From Mycolicibacter hiberniae (lineage in GTDB: Bacteria; Actinomycetota; Actinomycetes; Mycobacteriales; Mycobacteriaceae), in assembly GCF_010729485.1 (NCBI RefSeq), contig NZ_AP022609.1:3906001-3970000 (forward strand): a DNA stretch of 64,000 nucleotides, read 5' to 3'. The notes beneath the pieces were generated by a model. It had not been told where the DNA came from and made no database searches. It saw nothing but the letters and a program-made list of their open reading frames with translations. The translations under genes were made by a program, and so were the position numbers. Positions 58,166 through 64,000 of this stretch are shown here, piece after piece; position 1 is the first letter of the stretch, and each line of letters starts with the position of its first letter.

Positions 58166-61100
58166 TGGGCATCGGTGGTGATGGTGGTGCTGGTGGCGCT
58201 GGCATTGCTGGTGGTGATGGTGGCCTCGGTGGCGCCGGTGGTGCGGGTATCGGTCTGTTCTACGGCGTTGGTGGTAACGGTGGTCTCGGTGGCGACGGCG
58301 CGTTGGGTGCGGCCGGTGTGGCTGGTTTGGCCGGGCTGGACGGGTTGGCCGGTGACAACGGTGGTGCCGGCGGTGCTGGTGGTGCCGGTGGTCGGGGTTC
58401 GTGGCTGATCGGTTCCGGTGGTAAGGGCGGCGCCGGTGGTGCCGGTGGCGCCGGTGGTGCCGGCGGCAATGGTGGTGCCGGTATCGACGGTGTGCTGGCC
58501 GGTGAAGACGGTGGCGACGCCGGTGACGGTGGCAACGGCGGTAATGGTGGTGCCGCGGGTGCTGCCGGTGCTGGTGGTGTCGGCGGTTGGATCGGTTCCA
58601 ACGGTCTGGCCGGTGCGGTGGGTATCGGCGGTAATGGTGGCGCTGCCGGTATTGGTGGTAACGGTGGTGCGGGTGCTGACGGTGACGCGTCGAATCTTGA
58701 TGGTGGTGCCGGTGGTCGTGGTGGCGACGCCGGTGTAGCCGGTAACGCGGGCGGCGCTGGTGGTGTCGCGGGTGCGGCGGCGACCTCCGGTGGTAACGGT
58801 GGCCGCGGTGGCGATGCTGCCGATGCGTTGGTGGCCGGTGGCAATGGTGGTGTGGGTGGTCGCGGTGGTGACGCGGGCAACCTGGGCGATGGTGGCGCCG
58901 GCGGTAATGGTGGCGCGGGTGCGGTCGGTGTCGCGGGCGCGACGGTCGGTGCCGATGGCACCGATGGCCTGGCCGGTGGTAACGGTGGCGCTGGTGGTGC
59001 CGGTGGTGCGGCCGGTTCGCTGGCCGGTAACGGTGGCGCTGGTGGTGTCGGTGGTGCCGGCGCCGCGGGTGGTGCCGGTGGTGCGGCGGCTGATGGGGAC
59101 GCGGGTCTTAACGCGGTGGCCGGTAGCGGTGCTGACGGTGGTAACGGTGGCGATGCGACCGGTACCGCGGGCAACGGTGGCGCCGGTGGTGTTGGTGGTG
59201 ACGGTGGCGCTGGTGGTGCGTCGGCGAAGGGTCTGGCCGGTGTGCACGGTGCCGGTGGTGTCGGTGGCGACGGTGGCGCCGGTGGCGCGGCCGGTAACGG
59301 TGGCACCGGTGGTGCTGGTGCCGGCGGTGGACTTTCCGCGGTGGCCGGTGCCGGTGGTAAGGGCGGTAACTCCAGCTCGGCGGCCGGTGCCGGTGGCGTC
59401 GGTGGTGCGGGTGGCTCCAGTGGCGGGTTGTTGGCGGCCTCGGGTGCTGACGGTGGCGAGGGTGCGGCCGGTAACGGTGGCGACGGTGGTGTCGGTGGCG
59501 CGGGCCAGGTCCTCGGTGATGGCACCGTCCAGGCCGGTGGTGCCGGTGGTGCCGGTGGCGACGCCGCCGACCACGGCAACGGCGGTAACGGTGGAGCCGG
59601 CGGCCAGGGCGCAACCGGTGTCGACGGCGAGACCGACCTCAGCGGCAACGGGACAGCTGGTGGCACCGGTGGCGTCGGCGGCAACGGTGGCACCGGCGGC
59701 GCGGGCGGTGCCCTCTCCGGTGTCGGTGGTACCGGTGGCGCTGGCGGCGTAGGCGGTACGGGCGGTAACGGCGGTACGGCAGCGGATGCGACGGTCGCAG
59801 GCGGAACCGGTGGTACCGGTGGTGACGCCGGCGCCGGTGGCCTCGGTGGTGACGGTGGCGCCGGTGGCGTCAGCAACACCGGTGGTGACGGTGGTGCCGG
59901 TGGCGCCGCGGGCAATGGTGGCGCGGCCGGCCAGGCCGCGGCTGGCGGTAAGGGCCTGGGCGGCGGCGGCCTCGACGCCGCCGGAGCGGGCGGCGCGGGC
60001 GGTAACGGCGGCGTCGGTGGCGCGGCCGGTACGGCCGGTCTGGGAACCGACGGCGGTGCGGACGGCAGTGCGGGCAGCGTCGGTGCCGGGAGTGCCGGTG
60101 GCGTCGGTGGTGCTGGTGGCGACGGTGTCGGTCTGGGCAGCGACGGCGTGACCGGCCAGGCCGGTGGCGCGGGTGGCGCTGGTGGTGACGCGGCGATTGA
60201 CGGCAACGGTGGCGCCGGTGGTGCCGGCGGCCGTGGTGCGGACGGAACGGACGGAATCACCGACCTCTCCGGTAACGGCATCGCCGGCGGCAACGCCGGT
60301 GCCGGTGGTAAGGGCGGCGTCGGCGGTGCGGGCGGCAGCAACTCCGGTGACGGTGGCGCCGGTGGTGTCGGCGGTGCGGGCGGCATCGGCGGTAACGGTG
60401 GTGCGGCAGCTGACGCGACGGTCGCCGGTGCTGACGGCGGCAACGGCGGCGACGCCGGCTTCGGTGGCGCCGGTGGCGCGGGTGGCGCGGGCGGTACCGC
60501 GACGAACGGCACTGGCGGTGTAGGCGGCGACGGCGGCAACGGTGGTGCGGCCGGTCTGGCGGCTGCCGGAGGTACGGGCCTCGGCGGCAACGACCAGGAC
60601 GCGGCCGGCAACGGCGGTAGCGGCGGAAACGGCGCCGACGGTGGCGCGGGCGGTAAGGCAGGCGCCGGTGGTGTCGGCGTTGACGGTGGCGCGGCCGGTG
60701 TCGCGGGCCTGGCAGGACTCAGCAGCGACGGGGCCAACGGTGGCGCCGGTGGCGCCGGTGTCGGTCTGGCCAGCGATGGTGCGACAGGCCAGGCCGGTGG
60801 TGCAGGTGGTGCCGGTGGAAACGCGGCAAGCATCGGCAACGGTGGCGACGGCGGTTTCGGTGGCATCGGTGCGACCGTGGCCGGCCTGACCGACATCAGC
60901 GGCAACGGGACCGCCGGCTTCCTCGGCGGCACGGGCGGCGCCGGTGGTACCGGCGGTGCCGGTGGATCGACCGCCGGTAACGGTGGTGCCGGCGGACACG
61001 GTGGCGCCGGCGGCAACGGTGGTGCCGGTGGCGCCGGAGCAGACGCGACGGTCGCCGACACCGCGGGCGGTCACGGCGGTGGCGGCGGTAGCGGCCAGCG

Positions 61101-61194
61101 GCCAGCAATGGCGTCGGCGGCGGTGCGCCGGTGCGGTGACGCGGCGGTGGGCGGGGCGGCGGCGCCGGTGGTGTCGGTGGTGGCGGCGGCTTGA
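58087..61194 (+). CDS. PGRS-repeat protein 4, middle part
   Basis: 1,035-residue frame of PGRS repeats ([21 protein letters not shown]...) with no signal peptide or ribosome-binding site, so it continues the gene that starts at 57509. Repeats include longer units around [23 protein letters not shown] and [14 protein letters not shown], repeated about every 220 residues. The frame degenerates after [10 protein letters not shown] (about 61090) into Ala/Arg/Val-rich sequence and stops at 61194, while PGRS coding resumes in another frame by 61140-61170. Confidence 0.8.
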   Translation: MFGNGGVGGDGFDGGDGGAGGAGGWLMGIGGDGGAGGAGIAGGDGGLGGAGGAGIGLFYGVGGNGGLGGDGALGAAGVAGLAGLDGLAGDNGGAGGAGGAGGRGSWLIGSGGKGGAGGAGGAGGAGGNGGAGIDGVLAGEDGGDAGDGGNGGNGGAAGAAGAGGVGGWIGSNGLAGAVGIGGNGGAAGIGGNGGAGADGDASNLDGGAGGRGGDAGVAGNAGGAGGVAGAAATSGGNGGRGGDAADALVAGGNGGVGGRGGDAGNLGDGGAGGNGGAGAVGVAGATVGADGTDGLAGGNGGAGGAGGAAGSLAGNGGAGGVGGAGAAGGAGGAAADGDAGLNAVAGSGADGGNGGDATGTAGNGGAGGVGGDGGAGGASAKGLAGVHGAGGVGGDGGAGGAAGNGGTGGAGAGGGLSAVAGAGGKGGNSSSAAGAGGVGGAGGSSGGLLAASGADGGEGAAGNGGDGGVGGAGQVLGDGTVQAGGAGGAGGDAADHGNGGNGGAGGQGATGVDGETDLSGNGTAGGTGGVGGNGGTGGAGGALSGVGGTGGAGGVGGTGGNGGTAADATVAGGTGGTGGDAGAGGLGGDGGAGGVSNTGGDGGAGGAAGNGGAAGQAAAGGKGLGGGGLDAAGAGGAGGNGGVGGAAGTAGLGTDGGADGSAGSVGAGSAGGVGGAGGDGVGLGSDGVTGQAGGAGGAGGDAAIDGNGGAGGAGGRGADGTDGITDLSGNGIAGGNAGAGGKGGVGGAGGSNSGDGGAGGVGGAGGIGGNGGAAADATVAGADGGNGGDAGFGGAGGAGGAGGTATNGTGGVGGDGGNGGAAGLAAAGGTGLGGNDQDAAGNGGSGGNGADGGAGGKAGAGGVGVDGGAAGVAGLAGLSSDGANGGAGGAGVGLASDGATGQAGGAGGAGGNAASIGNGGDGGFGGIGATVAGLTDISGNGTAGFLGGTGGAGGTGGAGGSTAGNGGAGGHGGAGGNGGAGGAGADATVADTAGGHGGGGGSGQRPAMASAAVRRCGDAAVGGAAAPVVSVVAAA

Positions 61195-64000
61195 CCGGCA
61201 ACGGTGGTGCCGGTGGTGCTGGTGGCGCCGGTGCGACGGTCAATGGAATTACGGCGGGCGACGGCAACGGCACCGACGGTGCCGACGGTGGTCTCGGTGG
61301 CCAGGGTGGCGCCGGTGGCGTCGGCGGGTCGCTCTCCGGCAACGGTGGCGCCGGCGGTAACGGCGGCGCGGCCGGCCACGGCGGTAACGGCGGTAACGGA
61401 GCGGACGGAACAGCGGGTGTTGACGCCGCTGCCGGCAGTGGCGGCGACGGTACCGACGGTGGCGACGCCGGAAACGGCGGAATCGGCGGTAACGGCGGAA
61501 TCGGCGGTAACGGCGGCGCCGGCGGTGCTGCCGCCAACGGCGCGGCAGGAGCCGAGGGCCTCGGTGGGGCCGGTGGCAACGCGGGCGACGCGGGTAACGC
61601 CGGTAACGGTGGTGCCGGTGGTGCCGGTGCCGGCGGCGGGGTCGGCCTCAAGGCCGGCAACGGTGGCGACGGCGGCCAGGGCGGTGTCCGCGGGGTCGCG
61701 GGTGGCCACGCCGGAGTCGGCGGCTGGAACTCCAGCGGGACCGACCAGGCTGCCGGCGGTGCCGCGGGCGCCCTGGCGACCGGCGGTAACGGTGGTGCCG
61801 GTGGTGCCGGCGGTATCGGTCTGGTCCACGCGGACAGCACTCCGCAGGCCGGTGGCGACGGCGGTAACGGTGGCGCGGCCGGTCCGGTCGGCCTCGGTGG
61901 CGCGGGTGGTAACGGTGGTACCGGTTCGACCGGCACGGCCGGAACCGACGGCACCGTGGACGGCTTGGGCAACGGCGGAGACGGTACCCACGGCAGTGTC
62001 GGTGGTCTCGGCGGCAACGGTGGCAACGGTGGTGCCGGCGGCACCATCTCCGGCGACGCGGGCAACGGTGGCGCCGGTGGCGCCGGCGGTGCTGGTGGAC
62101 GCGGTGGTTACGGCGCCGACGGCGCGAATGCCGCTGCGGTGGCGTTCGGCAGCGGGCTCGACGGCGGCAACGGTGGCCACGGCGGCAGCGGTGGCATCGG
62201 TGGACTCGGTGGCAACGGTGGCAACGGCGGCCAGGGTGGTCTCGCCACCCTCGGCGCTGACGGCCTGGTCGGTGCCGGCGGTGTCGGCGGCCAGGGTGGT
62301 GCCGCGGGTAACGCCGGCAACGGCGGTATCGGTGCCAACGGTGCCGGTGGCGGCCTGAACGCGATCGCGGGCAAGGGTGGTAACGGCGGCGACGGCGGCG
62401 ACCGCGGCCAGTTCGGCTTCGGTGGTGTGGGCGGCTTGAGCGGCGCCGGCCAGCAGGCCGGCAACGGCGGCAACGGCGGCATCGGTTCGGGCGGCAACGG
62501 CGGGGCCGCTGGTCGCGGCGGCAACGGCGCGGTCCTGCCCAGTGGCAACCCGCAGGCCGGCGGTGCCGGCGGCGCGGGCGGTAACGCCGGAACCATCGGC
62601 AACGGTGGCGCAGGTGGCGCCGGTGGCTCGGGCAGCATCGGCGGCAACGGCGCGAACGGCAATGCGCTCGGCGTGATCCACGGTGCGAACGGTCAGTCCG
62701 GTGGGGACGCCGGTGCCGGTGGTGCCGGTGGTGCCGGTGGCTCGATCTCGGGTAACGGCGGTGCGGGCGGTGGCGCCGGCGTGGCGGGCACCGGAGGCAA
62801 CGGTGGTAACGGCGCGCTCGGCAAGGCCGGTCTCGACGCCCCGGCAGGCAGCGGCGGTGTCGGCAGCAACGGCGGCAACGGTGGCAACGGCGGCAACGGT
62901 GGCCACGGTGGTGCCGGCGGTAACGGTGGTGTCGGCGGTGCCGCCACCAACGGTGTGGCCGGCGCCAACGGCCTGGGCTCGGTGGGCGGCAGCGGCGGTA
63001 ACGCCGGCACGGGTGCCGACGGTGGCCGCGGTGGTCACGGTGCCGGTGGTGGCGTGAACCCGATCGCCGGCACCGGTGGTAACGGCGGTAGCGGCGGCGA
63101 CATCGGCGCGGCCGGCATCGGAGGCACGGGCGGCTTCAACGGTGACGGCACCCAGCGTGCCGACGGCGCGGACGGCGCGGCCGCTGCTCATGGCGGCAAC
63201 GGTGGGGCCGGCGGCAACGGCGGTAACGGGGCGCTCGGCTCCGGCCAGGCCGGCGGCAAGGCCGGCCACGGTGGCGCCGGCGGCAACGTCGGTAACGGTG
63301 GCGCGGGCGGTAACGGTGGTAACGGCGCGGACGGCTCGGCCGGAGTCACCGGCGGCGACGGCAACGGCACCAACGGTGGTTCGGGCGCTGCGGCAGGTAT
63401 TGGCGGTAACGGTGGCGCCGGCGGTTCCCTCGCCGGTGACGGCGGTGCGGGCGGTAGCGGTGGCCGCGGCGGTAACGGCGGCAACGGCGGTAACGGTGCT
63501 GCCGGCGTCAGCGGCAGTAATGGCGGCCACGGCGGTAACGGCGGCCACTCGTCCGACGGCGCGGCCGGCGGTCTGGGCGGCAACGCCGTGGCGGGCAACG
63601 CGGGTGTCGGCGGTAACGGCGGCGCGGCCGGTAACGCCGGCAACGGTGGCGCTGGTGGTGTCGGCGGTGGCGGCGGCAACAACGCCGTGGCCGGCAACGG
63701 CGGCAACGGTGGCGTGGGTGGCAACCGGCTCGGTATCGCCGGCACCGGCGGTGCCGGTGGCTTCGGCCAAGGCGGTCAGGCGGACGCCGGCGCCAACGGC
63801 GCTGCGGGCAGTGGCGGCGACGGCGGCGCCGGTGGAAACGGTGGCGCCGGTCAGGTCTTGGCCGACCGGTCGTCGCAGGCAGGCGGTAACGGTGGCATCG
63901 GTGGTGCCGCGGGCATCATCGGCAACGGTGGCGCCGGCGGTAACGGTGGCGCCGGTGCGACCGGTGCCACGGGCCTCGTCGACCTCAACGGCAACGGCAC
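61140..64000 (+). CDS. PGRS-repeat protein 4, C-terminal part (runs off the window)
   Basis: An open PGRS frame ([31 protein letters not shown]...) from just after an in-frame stop at 61137-61139 to the right edge, about 953 codons. It carries the same repeat style as the upstream part ([38 protein letters not shown]). It has no start of its own. With the shifts at 58081 and about 61095-61140 corrected, the whole gene would exceed 2,160 residues. The true C-terminus lies outside the window. Confidence 0.75.

Overview
The window is chromosomal DNA from a mycobacterium. The left edge carries the cell-wall arabinan cluster (embB, embA, embC, aftA, dprE2, dprE1), and the middle carries the galactan export/proteasome-activator block (wzm, glfT1, wzt, bpa, Rv3779-type and Rv3778c-type genes), both in the gene order known from Mycobacterium tuberculosis. 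High GC, GTG/TTG starts, leaderless promoters and several Gly-Ala-rich PGRS proteins agree. The PGRS proteins here carry no PE domain; they start with a Sec-type signal peptide and a short acidic/aromatic domain. That points to a non-tuberculous species. From memory, a Mycolicibacter / M. terrae-type organism is the best guess, but the species cannot be fixed from this window.

Layout. 1-14107 (minus strand): dprE1-dprE2-aftA-embC-(small ORF)-embA-embB, the pathway that makes decaprenyl-phosphoryl-arabinose and builds arabinogalactan/lipoarabinomannan; embB runs off the left edge. 14185-14733 (plus): a small membrane-anchored protein behind a likely leaderless promoter, ending in a 16-bp terminator hairpin. 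15285-39673 (plus): two giant PGRS loci, 15.3 kb and 8.4 kb. The first is broken by apparent single-G losses; repaired, it would encode about 5,090 residues. Both giants start with the same N-terminal domain, pass through GGAGG-type PGRS repeats, change to Thr/Ser/Val-rich adhesin-like repeats and end in a related C-terminus.

39736-40146 (minus): an Rv3789-type GtrA protein, which in M. tuberculosis sits next to dprE1; here the two are about 25.6 kb apart. 40558-43850 (plus): a third PGRS protein and a small secreted protein. 43924-48967 (minus): wzm-glfT1-wzt-bpa-Rv3779-type operon with overlapping genes, for galactan priming, galactan export, a probable galactosamine decoration and ATP-independent proteasome activation. 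49094-52261 (plus): an Rv3778c-type class-V aminotransferase fold that lacks the PLP lysine, and a fatty-acyl-AMP ligase with no polyketide synthase next to it. 52669-57421 (plus): two paralogous secreted proteins built from 14-, 18- and 27-residue GLGDxT/Leu-rich repeats. 57509-64000 (plus): a fourth, frameshifted PGRS gene that runs off the right edge.

The most interesting material is the pair of giant signal-peptide PGRS/adhesin-like proteins placed inside a conserved cell-wall locus, and the paired 14/18-residue repeat proteins. I saw no insertion sequence, tRNA, rRNA or CRISPR array. Long ORFs antisense to the GC-rich genes were treated as shadows.
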